Source: Afipia felis ATCC 53690
GTDB lineage: Bacteria > Pseudomonadota > Alphaproteobacteria > Rhizobiales > Xanthobacteraceae
Assembly: GCF_000314735.2 (NCBI RefSeq)
Contig: NZ_KB375270.1
Span: 2,294,001 to 2,358,000 of the forward strand
DNA length: 64,000 nt
Direction of reading: 5' to 3'
This document shows, one piece after another, positions 25,799 through 35,453 of this stretch. Below the pieces are notes generated by a model. That model made no database searches. It worked only from the letters and a program-made list of their open reading frames with translations, and was not told where the DNA came from. Each line of letters begins with the position of its first letter. Position 1 is the first letter of the stretch. Both the position numbers and the translations under genes were made by a program.

Positions 25799-26422
25799 TT
25801 AACTCGCGTTGATCCAGCCCGCGCGCACCGAAAAACCCTCGCCGTCCAGCAGCGCCGTCGACTCATATAATGGCAGCCCCACCACGCTGGTATAGGAACC
25901 GACCATCTTCACCACGAACGAGCCGGCAATGCCCTGCACGGCATAGCCGCCCGCCTTGCCGCGCCACTCGCCGGAATCGATGTAGCCCTGGATGTCGTCA
26001 GACGTCAGACGCTTGAAGCGCACTCGCGTCTCGACCAGACGCTGACGGAAGGATTCCTTCGGCGTGACGAGGCAGATCGCGGTGTAGACGCGATGATTGC
26101 GACCCGACAGCAGCCGCAGGCACTGCACAGCCTCGTCCACCAGTTCGGCCTTCGGCAGGATGCGGCGACCGACCGCAACCACCGTGTCGGCGGCCAGAAT
26201 GTAGGCGCCGCGCAGATCGTCATCGAGCTGCACCGATTTCAGCGCGGCGTCCGCCTTGGCGCGCGCAAGCCGTGTCGCGCAAACGCGCGGCAGCTCGCCT
26301 CGTTTGGGTGTCTCGTCGACGTCGGCAGGACGCAATGCATCGGGCTCGATGCCGGCCTGATTGAGCAGGCTGAGGCGGCGCGGCGAGCCGGACGCAAGAA
26401 CGAATTTGGGACGGCCAGTCAT
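25799..26422 (-). CDS. maf: Maf-family nucleoside-triphosphate pyrophosphatase
   Basis: From the ATG at 26422 the protein has 207 residues and begins with the Maf motif [20 protein letters not shown] and the [18 protein letters not shown] segment follow, all active-site regions. Maf proteins hydrolyse non-canonical or modified nucleoside triphosphates and thereby limit misincorporation. A TTG start at 26485 would add 21 low-complexity residues and is less likely. It stands between the phosphatase-like gene and yacG in a conserved housekeeping series. Confidence 0.92.
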   Translation of the reverse strand: MTGRPKFVLASGSPRRLSLLNQAGIEPDALRPADVDETPKRGELPRVCATRLARAKADAALKSVQLDDDLRGAYILAADTVVAVGRRILPKAELVDEAVQCLRLLSGRNHRVYTAICLVTPKESFRQRLVETRVRFKRLTSDDIQGYIDSGEWRGKAGGYAVQGIAGSFVVKMVGSYTSVVGLPLYESTALLDGEGFSVRAGWINAS

Positions 26423-26517
26423 GAAGGAGCGATCTGATGGGGATGAGGGTGCGCGGAAACTATCGGAACCGCCGTCCGCCGACAACCGGAGAAACCACAG
26501 GGAACATGGCCTGTTTC

Positions 26518-26985
26518 CTACTCATTGGCGACGGACGGAGGCGCGAACCGACCGCGGATCTTGCGCAGCAGTTCGTCGCGGGTTGAGCGGTAGGCATCAA
26601 GCTGCAACTCGCGCCGCCCTTCGGTGCCGACCGGATCCTGGGTCGGCCAATATTCGACATCAGTGGCAAGCGTTGCCGTCATCTCCAGCGCTCGATGGTG
26701 AGCTTCCGGCGCGAGCGTGATGATGAGATCGAAATTGAATCCCTCCCAATCCTCCAGTTCGTCCACTGTCCAGGGCTGATGGCCTGAGATGTCGATTCCG
26801 ATTTCCTCCATCACCGCCACCGCGAACGGATTGGGCTCGCCCGGCCTCACGCCGGCCGACTGCACATAAAGCCCGCGCGGGCCGGTCTGGCGCAGCAGCG
26901 CGGCCGCGATCGGCGAGCGCACGCTGTTCTGTCCGCACATGAACAGAACTGCCTGCGGCGTGCGGCGGCGTGGCGGCTCGTTCAT
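26518..26985 (-). CDS. Low-molecular-weight protein-tyrosine-phosphatase/arsenate-reductase-like protein
   Basis: The ATG at 26985 gives 155 residues. The phosphate loop CGQNSVRS (C-x5-R-S) near the N-terminus is the signature of low-molecular-weight phosphatases and thioredoxin-linked ArsC enzymes. The C-terminal general acid lies in YWPTQDPVG. Its place in a conserved murA-hisD-maf block, with no ars genes nearby, favours a housekeeping phosphatase rather than arsenic detoxification. It has the family's usual length. Confidence 0.85.
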   Translation of the reverse strand: MNEPPRRRTPQAVLFMCGQNSVRSPIAAALLRQTGPRGLYVQSAGVRPGEPNPFAVAVMEEIGIDISGHQPWTVDELEDWEGFNFDLIITLAPEAHHRALEMTATLATDVEYWPTQDPVGTEGRRELQLDAYRSTRDELLRKIRGRFAPPSVANE

Positions 26986-27046
26986 GCGAGACCTGCCGGG
27001 CGCACTGCCCCATCGCGACACAGGAATGTGCAGCAGCGGGCCATGG

Positions 27047-27544
27047 TCAGCCCTTCCAGTGCAGCACGCATAAAAGAGTGAAGAGGCGGCGCGCGGTCTC
27101 GAAGTCCATATCGACCTTACTGCTCAGGCGTTCCTTCAGCGTGTTCGAGCCTTCGTTGTGCACGCCGCGGCGGCCCATATCGATCGCCTCGATCTTGTCG
27201 GGCGTCGCGGTGCGGATGGCTTGGTGGTAGCTGTCGCAGATCATGAAGTAGTCCTTCACGATGCGGCGGAACGGCGTCAGCGAGATCAGATGCACGATCA
27301 CGGGATCGCCGCTCTCCTTGCGGATATCGAACATCAGGCGGTTGCCGGTGATGCCGATGCGCAGCGTGAACGGGCCTTTCGGTGTGCCCTGCGGCGCGAA
27401 GAAATTCTGCTCGATCAGGTCGTAGATCGCGATAGCACGCTCATGCTCGATGTCGGGACCCGAGCGCCCGATCGATTCCTCGTCCAGCGTCACCGCGACG
27501 AGGCGGCTGTCGGGATCGTGGTTCTGATCGGGCTCGTCACTCAT
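27047..27544 (-). CDS. UPF0262 family protein
   Basis: The start at 27544 overlaps the hisD stop as ATGA; longer in-frame starts run into hisD. The 165-residue protein shows the UPF0262 core: [31 protein letters not shown] and a C-terminal [15 protein letters not shown]. The family is confined largely to alphaproteobacteria, has no known function, and nearly always follows hisD. No membrane segment or signal peptide is seen. Confidence 0.92.
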   Translation of the reverse strand: MSDEPDQNHDPDSRLVAVTLDEESIGRSGPDIEHERAIAIYDLIEQNFFAPQGTPKGPFTLRIGITGNRLMFDIRKESGDPVIVHLISLTPFRRIVKDYFMICDSYHQAIRTATPDKIEAIDMGRRGVHNEGSNTLKERLSSKVDMDFETARRLFTLLCVLHWKG

Positions 27545-28836
27545 GGCAAATTCAGCCGCAGGCCGACCGAGCGCGCATGCGCATCGAGACCTTCGGCGGC
27601 GCCGAGCGTCATCGCCGCGGGGCCGAGTGCACGCAACTGGTCCGGGCCGCATTTCAGGATGGAGGTACGCTTCATAAAATCGAGCACGCCCAGCGCGGAA
27701 GAGAACCGCGCCGAACGCGCCGTCGGCAACACGTGGTTGGAGCCGCCGACATAGTCGCCGATCGCTTCCGGCGTGTGCGCGCCGATGAAGATCGCACCAG
27801 CGTTGCGCACGCGCGATGCCAACGCCTCGGAATCCGCTGTCATGATCTCAAGATGCTCGGCGGCGATCGCATCGGCCAGCGGCAACGCCTCCTCCATCGA
27901 CTTCACGAGAATGATCGCGCCGAAATCGTTCCAGGACGGGCGTGCGATATCCGCGCGCGGCAGCGTCGTGAGTTGCGCCTCGACCGCGCGTTCGACATTC
28001 GCGGCCAGTTCTTCGTCGTCGGTGAGAAGGATCGACTGCGCGTTGACGTCGTGCTCGGCCTGCGCCAGCAGATCGGCCGCGATCCAATCGGCATTGCCGG
28101 TTCGGTCCGCCATCACCAGCACTTCGGATGGCCCCGCGATCATGTCGATGCCGACCTTGCCGAACACGATGCGCTTCGCCGCTGCGACATAAGCATTACC
28201 GGGGCCGACGATCTTGGCGACTGGCTTGATGGTCGCGGTGCCGTAAGCGAGCGCCGCCACCGCCTGCGCGCCGCCGACGCGATAGACTTCCGTGATCCCG
28301 GCAAGCGAAGCTGCTGCCAATACCAGCGGATTGAGTTTCCCATCGGGCGACGGCACTACCATCACCACGCGCGCGACACCCGCTACCTTGGCGGGCACGG
28401 CGTTCATCAGCACCGAGGACGGATAGGCGGCGGTGCCACCGGGCACATACAGGCCCGCTGCATCGACCGCGCTCCAGCGCCAGCCGAGTTCGACGCCGAG
28501 CGCATCGGTGAAGCGCTCGTCCTTCGGCAACTGGCGACGGTGATAGATCTCGATCCGATCACGTGCGAGCTTTAATGCGTCGATGGTCTTGGGATCGCAG
28601 GATGCAGTCGCCGCCGCGACCTCCTCCGCGCTCACCCGCAACGTATCGGCCGTCAGGGTCAGGCGATCGAACTTCGCGGTCGCCTCGATCAGAGCTGCAT
28701 CGCCGCGTGCCGCGACATCCTCGACGATGGCGCGGGCGGCTGTGTCGATATCGCGCGACACTTCGCGCTTCATCGACAGAAAAGCGGCAAAACGCTCAGT
28801 GAAGTCGGGGTTGCGGTGGTCGAGACGGATCGGCAT
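27541..28836 (-). CDS. hisD: Histidinol dehydrogenase
   Basis: The start [12 protein letters not shown] at 28836 gives 431 residues, the normal HisD size. Family segments are clear: [19 protein letters not shown], the NAD-binding region, [10 protein letters not shown], and the zinc site with QAEHD and the later ADNVVG-like [12 protein letters not shown]. HisD catalyses the last two steps of histidine synthesis, L-histidinol to L-histidine with two NAD. The downstream UPF0262 gene overlaps its stop. Confidence 0.97.
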   Translation of the reverse strand: MPIRLDHRNPDFTERFAAFLSMKREVSRDIDTAARAIVEDVAARGDAALIEATAKFDRLTLTADTLRVSAEEVAAATASCDPKTIDALKLARDRIEIYHRRQLPKDERFTDALGVELGWRWSAVDAAGLYVPGGTAAYPSSVLMNAVPAKVAGVARVVMVVPSPDGKLNPLVLAAASLAGITEVYRVGGAQAVAALAYGTATIKPVAKIVGPGNAYVAAAKRIVFGKVGIDMIAGPSEVLVMADRTGNADWIAADLLAQAEHDVNAQSILLTDDEELAANVERAVEAQLTTLPRADIARPSWNDFGAIILVKSMEEALPLADAIAAEHLEIMTADSEALASRVRNAGAIFIGAHTPEAIGDYVGGSNHVLPTARSARFSSALGVLDFMKRTSILKCGPDQLRALGPAAMTLGAAEGLDAHARSVGLRLNLP

Positions 28837-28935
28837 TGATGGCTTTCGAATAGGTCTTTCCATCTTCAATGGCGTCCCCGGGCACCGCCGTCAACAACCG
28901 GATGCCGGGACAAGCCTTTTCAGACCGAATGCCCT

Positions 28936-29400
28936 TCAGACAGAGCCTCTGGCCCCGCCTTCCCCGCCGCCGGTTTCCAGCGCACCATCATCCAGCAGGT
29001 CCTCGCCGATATCGGCCAGCTCGCATTCGATGCACTCGACATCGAGCCGCAGCGCGGCCCCATCCGCAAACATCAGCACAACGCTGCCGCCGGGCGCCTT
29101 CCCCGGGTGAAACTCCAGACCGAACAATTCCAGTACCGAATTGCGGTCGACAAGATCGATCCCGCGCGCCTTGCAGGCCAGCACGCGGTCGAAGCGCAGC
29201 GCCGTGACGAGACGACGTTCCGACAATTTCCCGGAGCAGACCGCCTGATCCCAGTCCAGCCGCTTCATGCCGATGACGAGACGCTTTTCGTCCTGCCGCC
29301 ACAGGATATCGGCGATATGCACCGAGGCATCCTGCACATGAGCGGAGATCACCGCGAGGTCGTCTTCATCGAGCGCGATCAGTTTCCGCAGGGAGGCCAT
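28936..29400 (-). CDS. DUF2948 family protein
   Basis: The start at 29400 gives 154 residues beginning MASLRKLIALDEDDLAVISA, the conserved opening of DUF2948. The sequence continues WRQDEKRLVIGMKRLDWD and ends in an acidic/glycine-rich tail. The family is alphaproteobacterial and of unknown function, usually between murA and hisD as here. It is likely soluble and cytoplasmic. Confidence 0.9.
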   Translation of the reverse strand: MASLRKLIALDEDDLAVISAHVQDASVHIADILWRQDEKRLVIGMKRLDWDQAVCSGKLSERRLVTALRFDRVLACKARGIDLVDRNSVLELFGLEFHPGKAPGGSVVLMFADGAALRLDVECIECELADIGEDLLDDGALETGGGEGGARGSV

Positions 29401-29455
29401 GCCGCTCTCCAAAAATGTCACTCTCCGCAACAGGTGCGAGGATCGAGCAACCGTC

Positions 29456-30745
29456 TCAGCCGCTGATCCGTTCGATGGTGGCGCCGCAGGCCGAAAGCTT
29501 GTCCTCGAGCCGCTCGAAGCCGCGATCCAGATGATAGATGCGATTGACCATGGTTTCGCCTTCGGCGGCCAGCGCCGCGATCACCAGCGACACCGAGGCA
29601 CGCAGATCGGTCGCCATCACGGGCGCGCCGCGCAGTTTTGGCCTGCCTTCGATGGTCGCGGTCTCACCGTCGAGCGTGATCCTGGCGCCGAACCGCGCGA
29701 GTTCCTGCACGTGCATGAAGCGGTTCTCGAAAATCGTCTCGGTGATATGGGAGGCGCCTTCGGCACGGGTCATCAGCGCCATCAACTGCGCCTGCAGGTC
29801 CGTGGGGAAGCCGGGGAACGGCGCGGTCGACACCTCGACGGGGCGGATGCCCGCGCCGTTCCGCTGCACGCGGATACCTTCATTGTTCTGCGTGATGGTC
29901 GCGCCCGCCTGAGTCAGCACGTCGAGCGCCGATTGCAACAATTCCGGCCGGGCGCCCTGCAACTGCACGTCGCCGCCCGTCATCGCCACCGCCATCGCAT
30001 AGGTGCCGGTCTCGATCCGGTCCGGCAACACGGCATGGCGCGCGCCGTGAAGTTTCGACACACCCTCGATCGTGATGCGCGGGGTGCCCGCACCGGTCAC
30101 CTTCGCCCCCATCTTGTTGAGGCAATCGGCGACGTCGGTGATTTCGGGTTCGCAGGCGGCATTGGTGATGACAGTCGTGCCCTTGGCGAGCGTTGCCGCC
30201 ATCAGCGCGACATGGGTGCCGCTGACCGTGACCTTCGGAAAATCGATGGTCGCGCCTTGCAGGCCCTGCGGCGCGCGCGCGACCGCATAACCACCGTCGA
30301 TCGCGATGTCTGCGCCGAGTTTTTCCAGCGCCATGATGAGCAGGTCGACGGGCCGCGTGCCGATGGCGCAGCCGCCCGGCAACGAGACTTTCGCCTCCTT
30401 CATGCGCGCAAGCAGCGGGCCGATCACCCAGAAGCTCGCCCGCATCTTGGAGACCAGATCGTAGGGTGCGGTCGTGTCGATGATGTTCGCCGCCGAGATA
30501 TGCAGGGTCTGGCCCTGATGTTCGCGGTCCCCCGGACGCTTGCCGGCAGACATGATGTCGACGCCGTGATTGCCGAGAATCCGCTGCAGCAGCGCGACGT
30601 CCGCAAGACGCGGCACGTTCTCGAGGATCAGCGTCTCGTCCGTCAGGAGAGCGGCGATCATCAGCGGCAGCGCCGCGTTCTTCGCGCCCGAAATCGGGAT
30701 GGTGCCGTTGAGTTCTTTACCGCCAATGATGCGAATGCGATCCAT
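29456..30745 (-). CDS. murA: UDP-N-acetylglucosamine 1-carboxyvinyltransferase MurA
   Basis: The start [14 protein letters not shown] at 30745 gives 429 residues. The catalytic Cys is in [15 protein letters not shown] (residue 126), the residue attacked by fosfomycin, and an N-terminal KNAALPLM substrate loop is present. MurA transfers enolpyruvate from PEP to UDP-GlcNAc, the first committed step of peptidoglycan synthesis. It heads the conserved murA-DUF2948-hisD-UPF0262 series. Confidence 0.97.
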   Translation of the reverse strand: MDRIRIIGGKELNGTIPISGAKNAALPLMIAALLTDETLILENVPRLADVALLQRILGNHGVDIMSAGKRPGDREHQGQTLHISAANIIDTTAPYDLVSKMRASFWVIGPLLARMKEAKVSLPGGCAIGTRPVDLLIMALEKLGADIAIDGGYAVARAPQGLQGATIDFPKVTVSGTHVALMAATLAKGTTVITNAACEPEITDVADCLNKMGAKVTGAGTPRITIEGVSKLHGARHAVLPDRIETGTYAMAVAMTGGDVQLQGARPELLQSALDVLTQAGATITQNNEGIRVQRNGAGIRPVEVSTAPFPGFPTDLQAQLMALMTRAEGASHITETIFENRFMHVQELARFGARITLDGETATIEGRPKLRGAPVMATDLRASVSLVIAALAAEGETMVNRIYHLDRGFERLEDKLSACGATIERISG

Positions 30746-30832
30746 CGTACCCTGTCGCTTTTTGAAGGAAGGCAGTCTTAGCGCGTTTTCGGATTCCCGC
30801 AAAACTGGCGCACCCGCCCCGCAAATGCAGAA

Positions 30833-31396
30833 TTATATCAACCTATTCAGATGGATAGATGAACATTGCCCATCATCCAGCGACGAAGGTCTGGCTCGGG
30901 CGAGATGCATGGGGCTGGGCCGGAATCGCAACGCTCCCATGGCGGTCGTTGCCACGAACAGCACAAGCACCGCGCCCTGCGCCGCGATCAGCGGCCATGC
31001 GCCTTTGGCCTGCGCCAGTTCCGCGAGCGGCGCGACCTTCTCGAACATCTGCACGATCAGCACCACGACATTGAGATAGAGAGTCAGCATCGCTGAGACG
31101 ACATAGACGGTGCGCCACCGGCCATCCAGCCGCTTCACAACGAGTGCGGTTACGGCAAGTCCAATCAGCGCCAGCGTCACCACGCCAAAAGCGTGGGAGG
31201 GCTTGAGTGCAGTGACGGGAAACATGAAGCCGGTAATGCTGACGGCCAGCGCCATCAGCAGAAACAACCAGGTCCAGCCGCGCAGCAAGCTGCCGCGCAA
31301 GAGGCCCCACATCGCGATCAGCCCGGCGACGATGCCGATCAAAGCCAACAGCACATGCGCAGCGGTGAACGCCGGCAGGCTCATCCCCAGAACCAT
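30833..31396 (-). CDS. Integral membrane protein, unknown function
   Basis: The 187-residue protein starts at 31396 with GAGGGA seven bases upstream. About five hydrophobic segments are visible, beginning AAHVLLALIGIVAGLIAMWG, with short basic loops between them. The C-terminal 30 residues are polar (RPSPMHLARARPSSLDD). No catalytic motif is recognised. It lies 87 bp upstream of murA in the same orientation but the gap gives no proof of co-transcription. Confidence 0.7.
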   Translation of the reverse strand: MVLGMSLPAFTAAHVLLALIGIVAGLIAMWGLLRGSLLRGWTWLFLLMALAVSITGFMFPVTALKPSHAFGVVTLALIGLAVTALVVKRLDGRWRTVYVVSAMLTLYLNVVVLIVQMFEKVAPLAELAQAKGAWPLIAAQGAVLVLFVATTAMGALRFRPSPMHLARARPSSLDDGQCSSIHLNRLI

Positions 31397-31474
31397 GACC
31401 AGTCCCTCGGTACCGGAGAATGATACGGCAGCCTCGCCTGATTGTCCCGATCATGAAGCAACAGGGCAGCCCTC

Positions 31475-31663
31475 TCATCTCCCGCCGGGAGAGGTCTCAC
31501 CTTCGCCCTCACTGGTCGAAGCGGCGAGATCATCTTCCGGCGTTACGATCGCCCGGCCGGAGCGGCCCTTGGCCTGCGATTTCCGCCGTTTCAGGTTTTC
31601 CCGGAGCGCCGCGCGCAGCCGCGCCTGCCGCTCCTGATCCGCCCTGCCGGATTCACTATTCAT
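31475..31663 (-). CDS. Small conserved-type basic protein, unknown
   Basis: A 62-residue frame from the ATG at 31663 (MNSESGRADQERQARLRAAL). The N-terminal half is a charged amphipathic helix rich in Arg and Lys (RENLKRRKSQAKGRSG); the tail is acidic and Ser/Thr-rich. Similar short proteins with this opening occur in Bradyrhizobium-type genomes from memory, but no function is known. Confidence 0.6.
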   Translation of the reverse strand: MNSESGRADQERQARLRAALRENLKRRKSQAKGRSGRAIVTPEDDLAASTSEGEGETSPGGR

Positions 31664-31964
31664 AATGTCTCTTTCCACGTCCGCATCCGAAGTTCCCACG
31701 CCGCCCGGGGAGCAGCGAAAATCTCTAGATTATTGTTTTGACGCGTTTTCTTTACGCGCCCCGGTTTCCATTTCACTTGAAAATGCGCTGATGCCCTGAT
31801 TTTCGACCATAACACGGAAAATCCTATGGTTTCAGGCGAGGTGGCCGCTCTCGCGCTTGCGCCGGAAGCCTCGTTATGGCAAGGATCGCGCGCCTTTCGA
31901 GGCTTTTGGCCGATTCCGCCTCGGCCGCCCGGTCGGCTCAAACCGATCTGCATGTCTGGCGTTC

Positions 31965-32039
31965 GCTGCCGTAGCTCAGTGGTAGAGCACTCCATTGGTA
32001 ATGGAGAGGTCGACAGTTCAATCCTGTCTGGCAGCACCA
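31965..32039 (+). tRNA. tRNA-Thr (anticodon GGT)
   Basis: The sequence GCTGCCGTAGCTCAG opens a full cloverleaf. The acceptor pairs GCTGCCG with TGGCAGC (one G-T pair), the anticodon loop is TTGGTAA and the T-loop is GTTCAATC. CCA is encoded. The 3' part is the attachment site of the adjacent element and is repeated at 38791. Confidence 0.97.
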
Positions 32040-32042
32040 GCC
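32015..32042. repeat. att site, tRNA-proximal copy (28-bp exact direct repeat)
   Basis: Twenty-eight bases covering the T-arm, acceptor and CCA of tRNA-Thr plus three following bases. They are identical to 38791-38818. The identity ends at the same place on both sides, which defines the repeat. Confidence 0.95.
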
Positions 32043-32131
32043 CATCCCCTTGAAATTACAGGAAGCATTGGTAGACGGCATGTCGTCGTCGTCTCGGTGG
32101 TCCACATAGGTGGTCCACAATGGTCCTTGCA

Positions 32132-33655
32132 ATGTCTCGCCCCGCTAAGCATCCGAAAACCGGCACCTATCTTTTCAGAAAGCGAGTGCCCCGCCATTTG
32201 CAGCAGCTTGTCGGCAGTCGCGAGATTAAGCGTTCACTCGGCACAAAGAACCCGAACGAGGCCAAGCGACTCTATCTTGAAGCGGCTGAGGCCGTGGAGC
32301 GTGAATGGACATTGCTACAGGCGGCCCCCGTCGCCCTCTCACATAAAGAGATCATACGACTAGCTGGAGTCGCCTACGGCGACATTGTCGGCATTCATCC
32401 CGACAATCCCGGCCCGGCGTCGGTGTGGAAGCAGCACATTCGGATAAGCGAAGAAGCTCGCACTAAGGGCAAGCTCGAACAGTGGGTAGGTCCTTACGTT
32501 GATGCGCTACTCGTAAAAGAACAGATCAAGACGACGCCGGAATGCCGCCGGGAGATCATTGAAGAAACCGACCATGCTATCGTGCAGGCCGCGCGTCAGC
32601 GCCTAAAAGAAGCGCAAGGCGACTATTCGCCGGACCCAAAGGCAAACCGCTTTCCCAAACAGAAATCCGCAGAGGTGGGCGGCGTGACAATCACCGCGCT
32701 GTTCAAGTCGTGGCAGACCGCGCATGTGGCCGATGGCCTGTCACCCACTACAGCAACGAAGCGAAAGCCTATCGTAAAAGATTTCATCGCGTTTCTCGGG
32801 CATGATGACGCGGCTCGCGTCACAAGGAATGATGCTACGCGCTGGCGCGATCATCTCCGACAGACACGCAAGCCGCCCCTCTCCGCGAAAACAGTCCGCG
32901 ATACATACTTCGCCGCGCTACGCGCAATCTTCGCCCGCGCGGTGGACGATGCGAACCTGACGGAAAACCCCTTCCTAGGTGCGCGCGTCCGCCTCCCAAA
33001 GCGAACTCAAGAACGCGAACGCGGCCTATCGGATGCGGAGGCGCAGTTGATCCTCACCAAAGCCTCATCGGCCCTTACAAATCCCGGCAAAGCATCGGGG
33101 CATCTGGTTCAGGCGCGGCGGTGGGTGCCGTGGCTATGTGCTTACACAGGTGCCCGCGTTGGCGAGATTGCACAACTCCGCAAAGAGGATGTCCGTCAGG
33201 ACGGGGACATTCATTACATCAGGATCACGCCAGAGGCAGGCACCGTCAAAACCAAACAGTATCGCGATGTCCCACTACACCCCCATCTGATTAAGCAGGG
33301 CTTCCTGCTATTCGTGGCGAAGTGCCCAAAGGGACCCCTGTTCTATTCACGCTCCGCCCTCAAGAAGGGCGAAGCACCGTGGACGAATGTTTCCGGCAAG
33401 CTCTCTAAGTGGGCGCGGCAAGATGTGGGAGTCACCGATCCGCGCGTTCAACCTAATCATGGTTGGCGTCATAGGTTTAAGACCATAGGCAATGACGCGG
33501 GAATTGGAGAGCGCGTCCTCGACGCTATCTGCGGCCACGCACCTAAAACAGCTGGTGCGAGCTATGGCGATGTTACCCTCCGCGCGAAGGCAGACGGGCT
33601 TGCAAAATTCCCTGTGCAGGGAGCAACCAAAAATCAGCGAAGGAAGCACCCATGA
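32132..33655 (+). CDS. Tyrosine-type site-specific integrase
   Basis: The 507-residue protein begins MSRPAKHPKTGTYLFRKRVP, the usual start of this integrase group; an ATG four codons earlier (32120) is possible. The N-terminal part binds arm sites, and the segment TITALFKSWQTAHV begins the SAM-like domain. The catalytic domain has Arg in TGARVGEIAQL, His and Arg in HGWRHRF, His in CGHAPKT and Tyr in ASYGDV, so the R-H-R-H-Y set is complete. It should integrate and excise the element at tRNA-Thr. Repeats of GTGGTCCACA just upstream may be arm-type binding sites. Its stop overlaps the next start by four bases. Confidence 0.95.
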   Translation: MSRPAKHPKTGTYLFRKRVPRHLQQLVGSREIKRSLGTKNPNEAKRLYLEAAEAVEREWTLLQAAPVALSHKEIIRLAGVAYGDIVGIHPDNPGPASVWKQHIRISEEARTKGKLEQWVGPYVDALLVKEQIKTTPECRREIIEETDHAIVQAARQRLKEAQGDYSPDPKANRFPKQKSAEVGGVTITALFKSWQTAHVADGLSPTTATKRKPIVKDFIAFLGHDDAARVTRNDATRWRDHLRQTRKPPLSAKTVRDTYFAALRAIFARAVDDANLTENPFLGARVRLPKRTQERERGLSDAEAQLILTKASSALTNPGKASGHLVQARRWVPWLCAYTGARVGEIAQLRKEDVRQDGDIHYIRITPEAGTVKTKQYRDVPLHPHLIKQGFLLFVAKCPKGPLFYSRSALKKGEAPWTNVSGKLSKWARQDVGVTDPRVQPNHGWRHRFKTIGNDAGIGERVLDAICGHAPKTAGASYGDVTLRAKADGLAKFPVQGATKNQRRKHP

Positions 33656-33894
33656 CTATTGATCCACAGCATCCGTACCGTCCGAAAATTGCAGATAGGA
33701 TCAGCGCGGCAGTATGGTGGCTCTTGTTCATCGGATTTCCGGTGGTGTTTGTCGTCATGATTGCTGCTGGTTTCACCGACATACCTGAACATGAGATGCG
33801 AAGGATTGTCGGTGGAAGCGGTCTGCTCATGGGCCTCATCGGATTTCTGTATGGTCGAAAGCTCCCGGGGATACCGTGGGCACCTTATTACTGA
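33652..33894 (+). CDS. Small two-helix membrane protein
   Basis: Eighty residues. The ATG overlaps the integrase stop (ATGA), which implies coupled translation. Two hydrophobic helices are visible: AAVWWLLFIGFPVVFVVMIA and GGSGLLMGLIGFLYG, with a short acidic loop between. No family is recognised. Its coupling to the integrase suggests a role in element maintenance or simply a hitch-hiking membrane peptide. Confidence 0.65.
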   Translation: MTIDPQHPYRPKIADRISAAVWWLLFIGFPVVFVVMIAAGFTDIPEHEMRRIVGGSGLLMGLIGFLYGRKLPGIPWAPYY

Positions 33895-33963
33895 GTCAAT
33901 CCGTCGCATCGTTCTCGTGTTGTCCAACTTCTTCCGCCGTCCGATAACAGCGGAGGGAAGCAA

Positions 33964-33998
33964 TCCCCCTGTTTTGGTAGTAGCTACCTTTTGGGGGA
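33964..33998 (+). promoter_or_regulatory. Stem-loop covering the ribosome-binding site of the next gene
   Basis: TCCCCC (33964-33969) pairs with GGGGGA (33993-33998), and inside it GGTAG pairs with CTACC around TAG. The 3' arm GGGGGA is the only Shine-Dalgarno-like sequence before the GTG at 34005, six bases away. The fold would hide it. Confidence 0.55.
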
Positions 33999-34004
33999 CA
34001 TCTA

Positions 34005-34313
34005 GTGTCGGACACCGGCCAGACCTTTCTGAACATCGCCGATTATCTTCAAGCACCCGCGCCGCTTCCGCCGGGCTATGAGACGTGCTGGGGATTCTTA
34101 GCCCGCACCGAACCTGAAACCTTATCCTTGATGATGGACCCCATCGCGGGGATCGCTCCCGATGAACTGCGGGCGCGTCGGATAGCCAAGGCCATGCTGG
34201 TGCCGGTGATGACGTTTCCTGCTCCGGCATGTCTCACAGCAGCGGAGGGGCTAACGATGATTGGAGCTTATCCCGCCGCCGTCCTTGAGCGAACATTCCC
34301 GGCGAGTCCGTAA
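34005..34313 (+). CDS. Small protein of unknown function with a GTG start
   Basis: A 102-residue frame starting with GTG at 34005, six bases after GGGGGA. The sequence begins MSDTGQTFLNIADYLQAP and has no signal peptide, membrane helix or known motif; the C-terminal half contains a moderately hydrophobic stretch (AKAMLVPVMTFPAPACL). The ribosome site lies in a strong hairpin, so translation may be conditional. It sits between the integrase pair and the repeat region. Confidence 0.5.
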   Translation: MSDTGQTFLNIADYLQAPAPLPPGYETCWGFLARTEPETLSLMMDPIAGIAPDELRARRIAKAMLVPVMTFPAPACLTAAEGLTMIGAYPAAVLERTFPASP

Positions 34314-34446
34314 ACGCCCATAGATGGCCTGTGGTGCGTTTGGGGTATTCGGAGTCCCTTCCCACCGGCACGGGCCCAAACTTGCTGTATGACTCTCCTA
34401 GGGCCTTCCAGCAGGATTCTGCATGACGCGGCAACGGCTTAGTTGG

Positions 34447-34857
34447 CCAATCATGTCCCCAACAGCTTATACCGGGACCCCAATCAGGCCCACACCAGCT
34501 TAAAGCGGACCCGCCATCCAATCAGGGCCACAACAGCTTACAGCGGACCGCCTCGGTCCCTTCTCGTTCCCCCGTGCGGGTAGATCGCGGACACGGACAA
34601 CCGTGCGGATGCTGCACCGATCCTCGCCGATCCCCGCGCGGGAGGACTCCCTATTAATCTGCGAGCGAGAGAACACGCAAGATAACGCTGCGGCACAGGG
34701 CTTTCCAATCATATCCCCAACAGCCTGTGCCCTCCGTTACATACCTATAGGTTATACAAGGGACCCTTGAGAGGTCTATTAGGTCATTCAAGGTCCTTGA
34801 GGACGTGGAAGATGAGCCTGTGCCGCAGGCATTTCCAATCAGGTCCACAACAGCCCT
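34447..34857 (+). repeat. Five iteron-like direct repeats
   Basis: Copies at 34447-34469, 34480-34502, 34518-34540, 34705-34727 and 34835-34857 all begin CCAATCA and contain CCACAACAGC or a near match. The first three also share a downstream TTA-N-AGCGGACC-like tail, so their unit is about 33 bp; the first two are exactly 33 bp apart. All are in the same orientation. The last two are 130 bp apart. Confidence 0.85.
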
Positions 34858-34885
34858 ACGCCCCGTTACATACCTATAGGTTATA
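34734..34885 (+). repeat. Exact 23-bp duplication following iterons 4 and 5
   Basis: Positions 34734-34756 and 34863-34885 are identical. Each contains the perfect palindrome ACCTATAGGT inside ATACCTATAGGTTAT. Each lies shortly after one of the last two iteron-like copies (34705 and 34835), so the unit iteron plus palindrome is itself duplicated. Confidence 0.85.
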
Positions 34886-34940
34886 TAGGTGATCCTTCAG
34901 TGCACTTGAGGTTTGTTCCGGTGCCTTCAAGGGACCTGTC

Positions 34941-35345
34941 ATGAAGGGGAGGACGAAGTCTCTCTCCCGTTGCCTCTCGGCCTTGCCACCGGGACTAGCT
35001 CACCATCTAGGAGAAACGACAATAAGCCATCCCCATCCCACCACGACCATGCTCGATGATCCGCTCTCTCGCGCACCGGCTCTACGCGGTAATGCTGGCG
35101 GACTCTGGTACTACCGCCATCCCTTTCATTGCCAATTCTGTCACGTCAAGCTGACTCGAAAGAACTGGTTTCCTCGCAACTGGGCTCCCCAAGATGAGTG
35201 GTATCCCACGCGCTGGAGACGCGATGACAAGTCTCTAAATAGAGGCCGTGAGATTTGCGTGTCCTGTAATTCGCCCGAGGCTACAGAACGCAGGGACAGA
35301 GAGAGATTGGAAGCAGCCGTAAAGGCGCTCCGGGAAGAACTCTAA
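34941..35345 (+). CDS. CxxC/CxxC zinc-ribbon-like protein, unknown
   Basis: The 134-residue frame starts at an ATG with AGGGA six bases upstream, immediately after the repeat region. HCQFCHVKL and, about 45 residues later, ICVSCNSPE form two CxxC pairs that could hold a zinc ion. Between them lies an aromatic, basic stretch (RKNWFPRNWAPQDEWYPTRW). The C-terminus is a charged helix (RRDRERLEAAVKALREEL). The layout resembles small phage or plasmid DNA-binding proteins; family unknown. Its place next to the iterons makes a binding role there worth testing. Confidence 0.6.
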   Translation: MKGRTKSLSRCLSALPPGLAHHLGETTISHPHPTTTMLDDPLSRAPALRGNAGGLWYYRHPFHCQFCHVKLTRKNWFPRNWAPQDEWYPTRWRRDDKSLNRGREICVSCNSPEATERRDRERLEAAVKALREEL

Positions 35346-35453
35346 GCCCATCATGGTGTCGCGAATATCCCGCCGAAAAATCTTAGACACCATCTCGACC
35401 AACGCGCCCTCTGCCCTATCCCCCGTGGCCGGGCCTCCGCCCTCTAGGCCATC

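Larger units (their letters stand above)
34314..34940. other. 627-bp non-coding segment packed with repeats
   Basis: No gene is supported. The stretch holds five copies of a CCAATCA...CAACAGC repeat, a duplicated 23-bp sequence and several short palindromes. CAAGGGACCCTTG (34757-34769) and TCAAGGTCCTTGA (34788-34800) are the clearest palindromes, with a related half-site near 34928. Dense direct repeats followed by palindromes resemble an origin or a multi-site protein-binding locus. Confidence 0.7.

Noticed and set aside
34447..34857. Repeats considered as a CRISPR array
   Set aside because: The repeats are only partly conserved, two are directly adjacent without spacers, spacing is irregular, and no cas gene is present.
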